This document shows, in pieces, positions 26,416-35,148 of a stretch of DNA of 64,000 bases. Source of the stretch: an uncultured Eggerthellaceae bacterium (GTDB lineage: Bacteria > Actinomycetota > Coriobacteriia > Coriobacteriales > Eggerthellaceae); assembly GCA_958452575.1 (NCBI GenBank), contig CAUDUM010000001.1, positions 1 to 64,000 on the forward strand, read 5' to 3'. The position numbers and the translations under genes are program-made. A model generated the notes under the pieces. It worked only from the letters and a program-made list of their open reading frames with translations, was not told the DNA's origin and searched no databases. Position 1 is the stretch's first letter. Every line of letters begins with the position of its first letter.

Positions 26416-27417
26416 GTGACCAACATGGAGCAGAAACAGCATGCGGGCATCAAACGTTTCGCCGTGATCGCGATACTCGCGGCGGCGATCGCCTCGCTGG
26501 CGCTGCTGGCGGGATGCCAGTCGTCCCAGCCTGCCGAGCTGCCCTCCCAGAAGATCGAGACGGAGGCATCCGACATCGCCGAGGGCGTCCCTGCCGACCC
26601 GTTCTACGTGCTGCTCGTGGGCAACGACTCGCGCACCGGCACCGTCGAGATCGCCAAATCCGAGTACGCCGACGGCAACGCCCGCTCCGACACGATGATG
26701 CTCGCGCGCATCGATCCGCAGACCTACAAGGTGACGCTGATCACGGTTCCGCGCGACACCACGATCGATTTGAACGGCAGCCCCGCCAAGCTCAACAACG
26801 CCTACCAGGCGGGCGGCATCGAGGCGAGCGTCGAGCAGGTCGAGCTGCTGACCGGCGTCAAGATCGACTACTACTTTGATCTGGGCTTCGTCACGTTCCA
26901 GAAGTTCGTCGACGCGCTCGGCGGCCTGTCGGTCAACGTGCCCGTCACCATGGAGATGCAGGACATCGTCGGCGGCGAGGACATCTCGGTCGCGGCGGGC
27001 CAGCAGGATCTGAACGGCGCCGAGGCGCTTGTGGTCGCACGCACGCGCAAGGCGTTCGCGGTCGATCAGGATGCCTGCCGTCAGATCCAGGACCGCGCGT
27101 TGGTGGCCGCTGCGATCTCCAAGGTCGCCCAGGACTCCGGCATGATCGACACCGCAGTCGCCGCCTTGATGGACAACGCCGAGACTAATATGAGCTCCGA
27201 CGTGCTCAAGCAGCTGGTGACCTCCTTCGCCGACAACGCAGGCTCGCTCACCATCTACCAGGCGACCGGCCCCTACGGCGGCGACATCAACCCGGCGACG
27301 GGCGAGTGGCTGGCCACGCGCGACGAGGCGACGTGGCAGCAGATCATCGCGACCGCCGACGCGGGTGAGGATCCGTCCGGGATCGTCGCGTTGCCGCAGA
27401 TCGTTCCTGCTGGCTAG
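26416..27417 (+). CDS. LCP-family protein with lipoprotein signal
   Basis: 333 aa. Instead of a plain membrane anchor it has a signal sequence with lipobox LLAGC, so C34 would be lipidated after signal peptidase II cleavage. The LCP domain follows (DPFYVLLVGNDSRTG; TVPRDTTI; CRQIQDRA). Most LCP proteins are single-pass, so this anchoring is atypical. The start is GTG 26416 with TTAGGAA upstream, 60 bases after the previous LCP gene; ATG 26425 is an alternative. Likely attaches or trims the polymer at the outer membrane face. Confidence 0.85.
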   Translation: MTNMEQKQHAGIKRFAVIAILAAAIASLALLAGCQSSQPAELPSQKIETEASDIAEGVPADPFYVLLVGNDSRTGTVEIAKSEYADGNARSDTMMLARIDPQTYKVTLITVPRDTTIDLNGSPAKLNNAYQAGGIEASVEQVELLTGVKIDYYFDLGFVTFQKFVDALGGLSVNVPVTMEMQDIVGGEDISVAAGQQDLNGAEALVVARTRKAFAVDQDACRQIQDRALVAAAISKVAQDSGMIDTAVAALMDNAETNMSSDVLKQLVTSFADNAGSLTIYQATGPYGGDINPATGEWLATRDEATWQQIIATADAGEDPSGIVALPQIVPAG

Positions 27418-27431
27418 CGACTGGGCCTTCC

Positions 27432-28568
27432 ATGGATGCAACTGACGATACGATGAAGCGCGCCGCGATGAACGATGATGCGCGCGAAGTCGGATGCGCC
27501 GCTCCCGCGGTCTCCGTCCTGGTGCCCGTCTACAACGTCGAGCGCTACCTGCGCCAGTGCCTGGAGTCGCTGCGCGATCAGACGCTCGCCGACATCGAGG
27601 TCATCTGCATCAACGACGGATCGACGGACGGTTCGCGCGACATCATCGAGGGGTTCCTGTCCGATCCGCGCTTCCGCGTGATCGACAAGCCCAACTCCGG
27701 CTACGGCGCGTCGATGAACCGCGGACTCGATGAGGCGCGCGGGCGTTACCTGGCGATCCTCGAGTCGGACGACTTTCTGGATGCGCCGGCCTTGAAGCGG
27801 CTTCTCGTGCTTGCGGAGGACAACGACGCGCAGCTCGTCAAAGCGGATTTCTATCTGCATTGGTCTCAGCCCAGCCCGCGCGACGAGCTGTTCGGATTCG
27901 TGTCGCCTTCCATGGCCGATCGCGTCATGAGGCCCGACGAGGACCCTCGCGTCTTCTACCGCAAATCCTCAATCTGGTCGGCGCTGTACCGCACCGACTT
28001 CCTTCGAGCCAACGACATCCGTTTTTTGGAGACTCCCGGCGCGTCGTATCAGGACACCGGGTTCAACTTCAAGGCGCTTGCTTGCGCCGAGCGTGCGGTG
28101 TTCACGCAGGAGGCGTTTCTGCACTACCGTCAGGACAACGAGTCCTCGTCGGTCAACTCGCCGGGCAAGGTGTACTGCGTCTGCGACGAGTACGCTGAGA
28201 TCCAGAGGTTCCTCGACGCGCGTCCGGAGCTCAAGGAGCGCCTGCTGCCCATCGCCATGAAGATGAAGTACGACGCCTACATGTGGAACTACGAGCGCTT
28301 GGCGCCCGAGCTGCAAGGCGAGTTCATGCAGCGTATCGCTGATGAGTTCTCGCGGCATGTGGAACGCGGCGAGTTCGACCCGGGTTTCCTGGAGCCTTGG
28401 AAGGCCCAGGATCTTCGCCGCATCATCGCCGATCCCGCCGCCTACCATGCGCGACGCGCCCGCTTCGCCAAGCTGGGGCGTGCCGGCAAGGCGCTGCATT
28501 ATCTGGCGATGTGCGGGCCGGGCATGATGCTGCGCATCGCCCGCCAGCGTAAAGAAGAGGAGCTCTAG
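27432..28568 (+). CDS. GT2 glycosyltransferase
   Basis: 378-aa family 2 enzyme: VLVPVYNVERYLRQC, INDGSTDGS, then NSGYGASMNRGLDEARG and the metal site ESDDF. The conserved NSGYG..MNRGLD block is shared with the enzyme at 29689, a paralogue. The 30-residue N-terminal extension lacks a clear ribosome-binding site, so a start at a later ATG (27453 or 27468) is possible. Begins 14 bases after the LCP gene, so probably same operon. Confidence 0.85.
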   Translation: MDATDDTMKRAAMNDDAREVGCAAPAVSVLVPVYNVERYLRQCLESLRDQTLADIEVICINDGSTDGSRDIIEGFLSDPRFRVIDKPNSGYGASMNRGLDEARGRYLAILESDDFLDAPALKRLLVLAEDNDAQLVKADFYLHWSQPSPRDELFGFVSPSMADRVMRPDEDPRVFYRKSSIWSALYRTDFLRANDIRFLETPGASYQDTGFNFKALACAERAVFTQEAFLHYRQDNESSSVNSPGKVYCVCDEYAEIQRFLDARPELKERLLPIAMKMKYDAYMWNYERLAPELQGEFMQRIADEFSRHVERGEFDPGFLEPWKAQDLRRIIADPAAYHARRARFAKLGRAGKALHYLAMCGPGMMLRIARQRKEEEL

Positions 28569-28570
28569 TC

Positions 28571-29683
28571 ATGGGCGACGCAGCTGGTGCGCATGCGACG
28601 GGGGAGGGCGCAACCTCCGCTCCGCTCATCTCGATCGTCGTTCCCGCGTACAACGTCGAGCGCTACCTTGAGGAGGCGCTGGAGTCCGCGTTGTCGCAGT
28701 CTTTCGCGAATATCGAGGTGATCTGCGTCGACGATGGCTCGACCGACGGGTCGGCGGAGATTTTGCAGCGCATCGCTGAGCGCGATGGCCGCGTCCGCGT
28801 CATCTCCCAGGCAAACGCGGGGGTGTCGGCGGCGCGCAACGTCGCATTGGATGCGGCGCGTGGCGGCATCGTGATGTTCCTCGACGGTGACGACCTTCTG
28901 CGCAAGGACGCTTGCGAGCGGGTGGCGTCCGTGTTCCGGGAAACGGGCTGCGACATTGTCACGTTCGGCGCGCATTGCTTCCCCGAGGGCGCGGCGCCTG
29001 TGCATCTCGTCGAGTGCCTGAAGCCTCGCAATAGGGTGTACGAGGGATGCTGCGACGACCTGCTTTTCAAGGAGAACTCGCGCCCTTATATGTGGCGCAG
29101 CGCGTTTTCACGCGAGCTGTTGGAGCACGGGCGGGTCCGCTTTCCGGAAGGGCTGTCGGTCGGCGAAGACCAGGTGTTCTACTTTCTCGCATATCCCCGT
29201 TCGCGCAAGACCGTCTTGATTTCGGACGAGCTCTACGAATACCGCGTCGATCGCGAAGGGTCGGCGATGACGGAGGCGGAGGCCGACGACGCCGCGCGCG
29301 TGGCGCAGCATGTCGATGCCGCGGTGCTCATCATACGCGAGTGGTCCGCGCAAGGATGGTTCGCCCGGTTCGGCTGGCAGACGCTCGGATGGTTGATGGA
29401 GTTCGTCGCGCTCGATCTGGCAGCGCTTCCCAATGCCGAACGGGCCTCGCTTGCGGGCCGTATCGGCGCGGAGCTGTCGGCGGTGCTGCCGCGAACGCAG
29501 GACGGGCATGTGGCGGAAGAGGAGCTTCCGTTCGGGCGTGCGACGCTGCGCGTTCTGCGGTGGCTGACGGGTTCCGAGGAGGCGCCTGCGCCGGGGAAGG
29601 CCACGCTGTATCGGTTCTATCTGGAGCGGAGGGGTCTCGCCGCATGCGCGAAGCGCGCGCTCCGGTTGTTCGGAAGGGGATGA
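28571..29683 (+). CDS. GT2 glycosyltransferase
   Basis: 370-aa family 2 glycosyltransferase: IVVPAYNVERYLEEAL, VDDGSTDGS, NAGVSAARN and metal site FLDGDDLL. Two bases after the preceding stop and overlapping the next gene, with GAGGAG ten bases before the ATG. The C-terminal third is helical and specific to this subgroup. Acceptor and donor cannot be read. Confidence 0.86.
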   Translation: MGDAAGAHATGEGATSAPLISIVVPAYNVERYLEEALESALSQSFANIEVICVDDGSTDGSAEILQRIAERDGRVRVISQANAGVSAARNVALDAARGGIVMFLDGDDLLRKDACERVASVFRETGCDIVTFGAHCFPEGAAPVHLVECLKPRNRVYEGCCDDLLFKENSRPYMWRSAFSRELLEHGRVRFPEGLSVGEDQVFYFLAYPRSRKTVLISDELYEYRVDREGSAMTEAEADDAARVAQHVDAAVLIIREWSAQGWFARFGWQTLGWLMEFVALDLAALPNAERASLAGRIGAELSAVLPRTQDGHVAEEELPFGRATLRVLRWLTGSEEAPAPGKATLYRFYLERRGLAACAKRALRLFGRG

Positions 29684-29688
29684 GCCTG

Positions 29689-30672
29689 ATGAGCTGCGAT
29701 TCCATCGAGGTGTCGGTCCTGACGCCGGTCTACAACGTTAAGTCTTACCTTCGCCAATGCTTGGATTCCCTGCTGGCGCAGGATCTGCAGGGCATCGAGT
29801 TCATCTGCCTGGACGACGGGTCGACCGACGGCTCCGGCGACATCCTCCACGAATATGCCGAGCGGGATCGCCGCCTGCGTGTGATCGACAAGGACAACTC
29901 CGGCTACGGATCCACCATGAACCGCGGTTTGGATGAGGCGCGCGGCCGCTATGTGGGCATCGTCGAGTCGGACGACTTCGTCGAGCCTTCCATGATGCGG
30001 CGGCTGTATGCGCTGGCGACCAAGCTGGACTGCGACCTTGTGAAGTGCAACTACTATGCCCATTATGACGGCCGCAGCCATCGCTTCGCCTGCTACAAGG
30101 GGTTCCCCTACGGCAAGCGCTTCGACCCGGCGGATATGCCGCGCGTGGTGTGCACCGTCCCTTCGATCTGGGCGGGCCTCTACCGACGCGAGATGATCGA
30201 ACGCGAGGGAATCCGCTTTCGCGAGACGCCGGGTGCGATGTTCCAGGACACGGGCTTCACCCTCAAAGCGTGGTTTGGCGCACGGTCGTGCACGCTGCTG
30301 CGCAAGCCGCTGCTGCATTACCGGATGGACAATCCGGGATCATCATCGGTGGCGGTGTCCGAGAAGCCGTTCGCCGTGGTCGACGAGGTGGCGGATGCCG
30401 AGCGGTTCTTGCGGGATCGCCCTGATCGCGCAAGACGGTTCTTGCCTTGGTTCAACGTTGATAAGCTGGGGAAGTACCGCTGGTGCTACGAGCGCATCGT
30501 CCCCGAAGAACGCGGACGGTTCGCCGCGCTCATGCACGGCGAGTATGGACGCGCCCAGGCGGCGCGGGAGCTCGATATGACGCTGTTCGCGCCGGAGGAT
30601 CGAGCTTTGGTGGAGGAGCTTCTCGAGTGTGGAGCGGAGGAGTTCGCCGCTGCCCATCCTGATCGATTCTGA
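29689..30672 (+). CDS. GT2 glycosyltransferase
   Basis: 327 aa. VLTPVYNVKSYLRQC, LDDGSTDGS, NSGYGSTMNRGLDEARG and ESDDF make it a paralogue of the enzyme at 27432. ATG 29689 has GGAAGGGG about ten bases upstream; ATG 29680, overlapping the previous stop as ATGA, is possible but has no spacing to a site. Last gene of this plus-strand run; converges with the GT2 gene at 30684. Confidence 0.84.
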   Translation: MSCDSIEVSVLTPVYNVKSYLRQCLDSLLAQDLQGIEFICLDDGSTDGSGDILHEYAERDRRLRVIDKDNSGYGSTMNRGLDEARGRYVGIVESDDFVEPSMMRRLYALATKLDCDLVKCNYYAHYDGRSHRFACYKGFPYGKRFDPADMPRVVCTVPSIWAGLYRREMIEREGIRFRETPGAMFQDTGFTLKAWFGARSCTLLRKPLLHYRMDNPGSSSVAVSEKPFAVVDEVADAERFLRDRPDRARRFLPWFNVDKLGKYRWCYERIVPEERGRFAALMHGEYGRAQAARELDMTLFAPEDRALVEELLECGAEEFAAAHPDRF

Positions 30673-30683
30673 GCGCGGCGGGC

Positions 30684-31832
30684 CTAGCGGTCGCGGATCA
30701 TCGCGCCGATCTGTCCGGCGAGTCCCGAAACCCCTATCTTTCCGATGCGGTGGCAAGCGACCCAGAGATATTCCCAAGGGTTCTTGCGGCAGGGACGTCC
30801 CGTCTCGCGTTCGCGTTCCAGGCGGCGCAGGCACCATTCGACATCGGCGTGCAGTGAAAAGAACGAGCGCGGGTGTTCGTCCAGTTCCAGGGCCGGCATC
30901 CCTCCCTGGAATAGCGCGTTGATCAGTTGCGCGCGCTCCGGCGTGCCTGAAGGCAGGCTCTCGATGTTCCAGCAGGTGTAGTTAAGCGCCCAGTTGAGGA
31001 ATCCCCATTCCAGCTTGCGCCATGCGTCGGGGTGGGCCTGCAGGTTGGATTTGAGCATCTCGATGCCCTCGTAGAAGCTCATCGGAGCCGCAAGACGCGA
31101 GTTGGAGGTGGAGCCCGAGCGCTTCACGCGGTGATGGATGAGCACCTCGTCGATCACAACGATGCTTTGGGCTTGGCAGAGAGCTTGGTAGACGAAGGGG
31201 AAGTCCTCGGCGTTGGGAAGGTCGGGGAAGTTCAGTTCTCGACCCTTGATGAACGAGGTGCGGTAGATCTTGTCCCAAGGCCATCCCATGAATGCCGAGA
31301 AGGGGCAGGCGGGCGCATCCGTTGCGGCAAAAGTTGGCGCGTTTTGCGGAAGCAGCTCCGTGCGGATGGTCCAGCCGGTCGAGCGGCTTTTGCCGCTGTC
31401 GTGGTCGAACTCGTCGGCGCGGCAGATCGCCATATCGGCATCGGCCTGCTCGATGGCGTCGACCATGCGTGCGAACAGCGTGGGTTCGAAGCGGTCGTCG
31501 GCGTCGAGGAGCATGAGGTAGGCGCCGCAAGCTGTCTCAATGCCGCGGTTGCGCGCGGCGGCGGGGCCGGCGTTTTCTTGCGAGATGAGCTTGAACGAAG
31601 GAAACGCCCCTGAAGATTCGGCTTGCTTGAGGACATCCGCGGACCCATCGGTGGATCCATCGTCGACGCAGATCAGCTCGAAATCACGGAACGTCTGCGC
31701 TTTGATGTCGTCGAGGCAGGGCGCAAGGCATTCGCCCATGTTGTACACGGTGAGGACCACGGAGAGAGAGGGAGCGGCCTGGCTCGTCGAGGCGGGTCGA
31801 GCTTCCTCTGCGGTGATGCGATCGGAATCCAT
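30684..31832 (-). CDS. GT2 glycosyltransferase
   Basis: 382 aa. VVLTVYNMGECLAPCL, VDDGSTDGS, NAGPAAARNRG and LLDADDRF are family 2 marks. The start is the ATG with GAGGAGC upstream; longer in-frame readings overlap the neighbouring gene. Transcribed with the following GT2 (two bases apart). Acceptor unknown. Confidence 0.85.
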   Translation of the reverse strand: MDSDRITAEEARPASTSQAAPSLSVVLTVYNMGECLAPCLDDIKAQTFRDFELICVDDGSTDGSADVLKQAESSGAFPSFKLISQENAGPAAARNRGIETACGAYLMLLDADDRFEPTLFARMVDAIEQADADMAICRADEFDHDSGKSRSTGWTIRTELLPQNAPTFAATDAPACPFSAFMGWPWDKIYRTSFIKGRELNFPDLPNAEDFPFVYQALCQAQSIVVIDEVLIHHRVKRSGSTSNSRLAAPMSFYEGIEMLKSNLQAHPDAWRKLEWGFLNWALNYTCWNIESLPSGTPERAQLINALFQGGMPALELDEHPRSFFSLHADVEWCLRRLERERETGRPCRKNPWEYLWVACHRIGKIGVSGLAGQIGAMIRDR

Positions 31833-31834
31833 TG

Positions 31835-32884
31835 TCAGCTCCTCTTTCTGAGGACGGCTTTCAGTTTGCCCTGCAGCGCCTGGGGAGCGGCAACCACGGC
31901 GTGCCCCACTTTCCATGTTGTCGAGTCGTAGAACACGCGAAGGGATTCGGCTCGCTGCGCCACGTCGATCTGGAACGCGACCACATCACGTCCGGATAGC
32001 TTTTCGAGGAACGCGGCCTTGTCGCCCCCCTCGACGTCGAAGAGGTAGTCCCGTGCGCATACGTCCAGGTAATCGTTGAGACGATGCGCCATCGTGCGGA
32101 CGAAGTCGCGGTCGAGGTTGTCGGCGTGCTGGTCGAGCCAAGATCTCATCCAGCGGATGGATACGAGATGCCCCTCGATGTTGCGCATCGTGCGGTGCTT
32201 TGACGCCATGGTGGAGCCAGAGCGGATGCGGCGGCGGTACAGCGGCTCGTTGAGAAACGAGGAGCGCTGGGAGCACACGAGCGTTTGGAGGGTGAACAGC
32301 AAGTCTTCGTGGATGATGCCTTCGGGGAAGCGGATGGCGTTGTCCTCGATGAGGCTGCGGCTGACCGCGCGCAGCGCTCCGTGGGGGAAGAACTGGCCGC
32401 GATCCTCGAAGAACGTGAAGAGCTCCATGCCCGTGGCCACCCCGTCGAAGCTGTCACGGCCGGAGAAGTCCTCGACGACGCGGTTGTACGCTTCTGCATC
32501 CTCGTAGAACGACTCCGCGTTGAAGTAGAGGTCGTCAAGCTGCTGCTCATTGAAACGTTCGGCAATATGCTCGAGCGCGTGAGGGACCAGCAGGTCGTCC
32601 GCGTCGAGCAGGACGACGATGCGTCCGCGGGCGGCTTCGAGCGCGACGTTGCGCGCCGCGCCCTGCCCGCTGTTGGCGGGAGTGGAGAGGAAGCGGAAAC
32701 GTTCATCGTCAGCGACTGCGGTCTTGGCGACGCGGAGTCCGTCATCGGTGGAGCAGTCGTCTATGACGATAGCTTCGAAGTTGTCGAAGCTCTGCGCACG
32801 CAGGGATCCCAGGCACTCGGCGATGTAACGCTCGCAGTTGTAGAGCGCGACGATTACGGTGAAGGTGAGGGTGGTGTCGCTCAT
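31835..32884 (-). CDS. GT2 glycosyltransferase
   Basis: 349 aa. VIVALYNCERYIAECL, IDDCSTDDG, NSGQGAARN and LLDADDLL are the family 2 elements. Near the C terminus it carries STTWKVGHAVVAAP, a tail motif also present in the GT4 protein at 36925 (STTFKAGKILLGIP). The ATG at 32884 has GGAAG upstream. Separated from the CWB2 glucosaminidase gene by a strong hairpin. Confidence 0.85.
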   Translation of the reverse strand: MSDTTLTFTVIVALYNCERYIAECLGSLRAQSFDNFEAIVIDDCSTDDGLRVAKTAVADDERFRFLSTPANSGQGAARNVALEAARGRIVVLLDADDLLVPHALEHIAERFNEQQLDDLYFNAESFYEDAEAYNRVVEDFSGRDSFDGVATGMELFTFFEDRGQFFPHGALRAVSRSLIEDNAIRFPEGIIHEDLLFTLQTLVCSQRSSFLNEPLYRRRIRSGSTMASKHRTMRNIEGHLVSIRWMRSWLDQHADNLDRDFVRTMAHRLNDYLDVCARDYLFDVEGGDKAAFLEKLSGRDVVAFQIDVAQRAESLRVFYDSTTWKVGHAVVAAPQALQGKLKAVLRKRS

Positions 32885-32901
32885 TGTGCTGCTTCCAGTC
32901 G

Positions 32902-32931
32902 GGGGCCGGAGAGGCACGCCTCTCCGGCCCC
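32902..32931 (-). terminator. 13-bp hairpin after the CWB2 glucosaminidase gene
   Basis: Arms 32902-32914 and 32919-32931 pair perfectly around a four-base loop, 17 bases past the stop of the glucosaminidase gene. No T-run follows on the minus strand, so it may be an attenuator, RNA-stabilising element or factor-assisted terminator rather than a classical one. Confidence 0.55.
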
Positions 32932-32947
32932 GGAGGTTGAACGGGGA

Positions 32948-35134
32948 TTAGCTGTACTGCGGGATCAGGAACTTGAGTCCGGTGTCGTATTGGGAGATGC
33001 CAGCATAGCTATAGAAGTTGCTCATAACGCCGGCGATGCCGGTTGCCCAGGTGGGTGCAGTGGCGTATTGATGCCAAACCGCTCCCTCGTTCGCCGCTTG
33101 CGTGTAGTTCCAGCGCATCTTGTACAGGGTGTTCTGGTTGTACTTATTGTTCAGGTAGTTCTGGGAGATCCACTGCGCTGCGCCCTCGATAGCCTTGGCG
33201 GGTGTGTTCCAGCCGTGCTTCTTTGCGAGGGCGGCACCTCCGTTGTAGGGGTCGACGTCATAGGCGCCAATGCCGAAGAAGTTGTAGTACCCGCTGTAGC
33301 CGTCAACCCTGCCGGTGGAAAGGTGCGAGCATCCCCATGCGCTTTCGATGATCGCATGGGAGAGCAGGTAGACCTCGTTGACGTTGTACTTCTTGGCTGC
33401 AGCGATGATGGTGCTGCCCATGCCGCGAAGCGTGCTGGTCACGCCGTAGTTGGACTCCTGGTAGACGCAGTTCTTCGCGATGAAGTTATCGATTTGGGAA
33501 GCGGTCGTCTTGCCGGAGTAGCCCTGGTCGAGAACGGCGAACTGATAGTACGCCGAGCTGCTGGAGCTGACTTTGGAAGGATCGATGTAGGAAGTGGAGA
33601 CGCCCTCCAGCTTTGCCATGGCGGAAAGGCTGATGCCGGTTTCCTCGTACGTGGTGTTCATGCCGAGGCCGCCGACGATCTGATTTCTAATGCTCGTAGG
33701 GATAGCGATCGTTCCCCCGAAGAACCTGATCGAGGAGATCGACCCCTTGTGCGAGGCCGCGGCCGAGATGGTGGCGCTGGAGGAGTCGCCCACCAGCAGC
33801 ATCACCGAGCGGCTCTTGCCCTGCAGCACCGAGCCGGCCAGCGCGTCGTAGGGCTCGTAGCCGGTGGCGAAGGCGGCCGAGTTCCACGAGAAGCCCTTCT
33901 CCGAGACGGCCCACTCGGCGACGGCGACGCTGGTCTCGTACTGCGCCTGGCCCCACAGCCTCTTGAACGACCCGCCGTTGGCCCGCGCGAGCGAGCTGAG
34001 GTAGTCGCCCGTCGCGCCCGACACCGCGAGCGTGCCGCCGGCCACGACGATCTCCCGGAAGGAGCCGTCCTTGGCGCCCGCCGCCAGGGCGTTCTTCTGT
34101 GCCTTGTCGAGGCCGCCGTTGCGCGAGAGGAAGATGGGCGTTTTGGTCGCGAAGGCGACGGGGGACATCGACAGGGTGTCCCCGAAATGGCCTCCGGTCG
34201 CGACGATCGCCATGCCGGAGCTCCACAGGCCGTTTTCGACGCCGTACTCGTAGATCTTCATCTGGGTGTCGTAGCAGTCGGTGCCTCCGAGCCTCGCCTT
34301 CAGGGACACGCCCGCCGCCTTGAGGTCGCCGACGACCTTGTCGGAGACTGCGAGGGGCCCGCCGACGATGATGGCGTTCTTCACGCCGAGGTCGGCGAGC
34401 GCCTGCTTGGTCGAGGGGTGCAGGTAGTCCGTCTGCGTGAACAGGATCGGGCAGTCCAGCCCGCCGGCGAGCCCCGCGGCCGCCAGGGCGTCGACCCACG
34501 CCTCGCCCGGCCCGGCCAGGATGACCGTCGAGCAGCTGGAGTAGGCCGCCTTGGCCTGCGAGACGGCGGTCTCGTACATGGTGGCGCCGCCATAGGTCAC
34601 GGCGCTGTTGCTTCCGGAAAGCGCGAACGTGGATACCGCGCTGCGTGCGCTGCGGGCAGAAGAGGAGGCGTCGCCATCGAGGCCATGCAGCGCCTCGGCG
34701 ATTTGATCGTCGGTGATGTTGCTGCCGGTCACGCTGGATTCATCGATAGATGTCGAAGCGGTTTCTTCAGCATCTTCAGACTGAGCCGATTGTCCGTCAG
34801 CGTCGGACTCGACATCCTCCGTCTCTTTTTCCTGACTCGTTTCGACTGAGTCGGCGTCGGGGGCATCCGTCCCGACAGAATCTTCGTTGTCCGCGTCGTC
34901 GAGCAAGGTGGAGGAGTCGCTATCCGGCGCTATGATCGCGGAGACGCTGTCCTCGACTTGAGCGGGCTCCTGCTGCGTGATCTCGCTTTCGGCCTTCTCC
35001 TCATCGGCGAAGGCCGAAAGCGGCGCTGCGCATGTGCCGGCGACCAGAGTTGTGCTGAGCGCACAGCACAGAGCCGAGTGGCGAATGCTTGACGCTTTTG
35101 GTTCGTTTTTGCTGCGTTCGTAGCGTCGTGTCAT
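32948..35134 (-). CDS. Secreted CWB2-anchored glucosaminidase
   Basis: 728-aa wall protein. Signal peptide with likely cleavage after A43 (AFA/D), then a very acidic Ser/Asp/Glu linker (about 44-150). Three CWB2 repeats follow (about 178-490), which in Clostridioides difficile bind an anionic wall polymer. A C-terminal glucosaminidase domain (about 510-728) has the catalytic-type glutamate in LLSHAIIESAWG. Function: peptidoglycan remodelling at the surface. AAAGGAG precedes the ATG by nine bases; the amidase gene ends only 14 bases upstream, so both share a transcript. Residues 185-474 are encoded by DNA identical to the neighbouring amidase gene. Confidence 0.9.
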   Translation of the reverse strand: MTRRYERSKNEPKASSIRHSALCCALSTTLVAGTCAAPLSAFADEEKAESEITQQEPAQVEDSVSAIIAPDSDSSTLLDDADNEDSVGTDAPDADSVETSQEKETEDVESDADGQSAQSEDAEETASTSIDESSVTGSNITDDQIAEALHGLDGDASSSARSARSAVSTFALSGSNSAVTYGGATMYETAVSQAKAAYSSCSTVILAGPGEAWVDALAAAGLAGGLDCPILFTQTDYLHPSTKQALADLGVKNAIIVGGPLAVSDKVVGDLKAAGVSLKARLGGTDCYDTQMKIYEYGVENGLWSSGMAIVATGGHFGDTLSMSPVAFATKTPIFLSRNGGLDKAQKNALAAGAKDGSFREIVVAGGTLAVSGATGDYLSSLARANGGSFKRLWGQAQYETSVAVAEWAVSEKGFSWNSAAFATGYEPYDALAGSVLQGKSRSVMLLVGDSSSATISAAASHKGSISSIRFFGGTIAIPTSIRNQIVGGLGMNTTYEETGISLSAMAKLEGVSTSYIDPSKVSSSSSAYYQFAVLDQGYSGKTTASQIDNFIAKNCVYQESNYGVTSTLRGMGSTIIAAAKKYNVNEVYLLSHAIIESAWGCSHLSTGRVDGYSGYYNFFGIGAYDVDPYNGGAALAKKHGWNTPAKAIEGAAQWISQNYLNNKYNQNTLYKMRWNYTQAANEGAVWHQYATAPTWATGIAGVMSNFYSYAGISQYDTGLKFLIPQYS
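33714..34581 (-). repeat. 868-bp direct repeat, copy 1 (CWB2 module)
   Basis: Reading both copies side by side, I find no difference from 33714 to 34581 against 35747 to 36614, a constant offset of 2033 bases. Identity stops sharply at both ends. It encodes most of the three CWB2 repeats in the glucosaminidase. Confidence 0.93.
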
Positions 35135-35148
35135 CGTTTTTTGCTCCT

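Noticed and set aside
32285..34849. 854-codon open frame antisense to the GT2 and CWB2 glucosaminidase genes
   Set aside because: It is a by-product of GC-rich codon use on the opposite strand. The minus-strand genes have signal peptide, domains and ribosome-binding sites.
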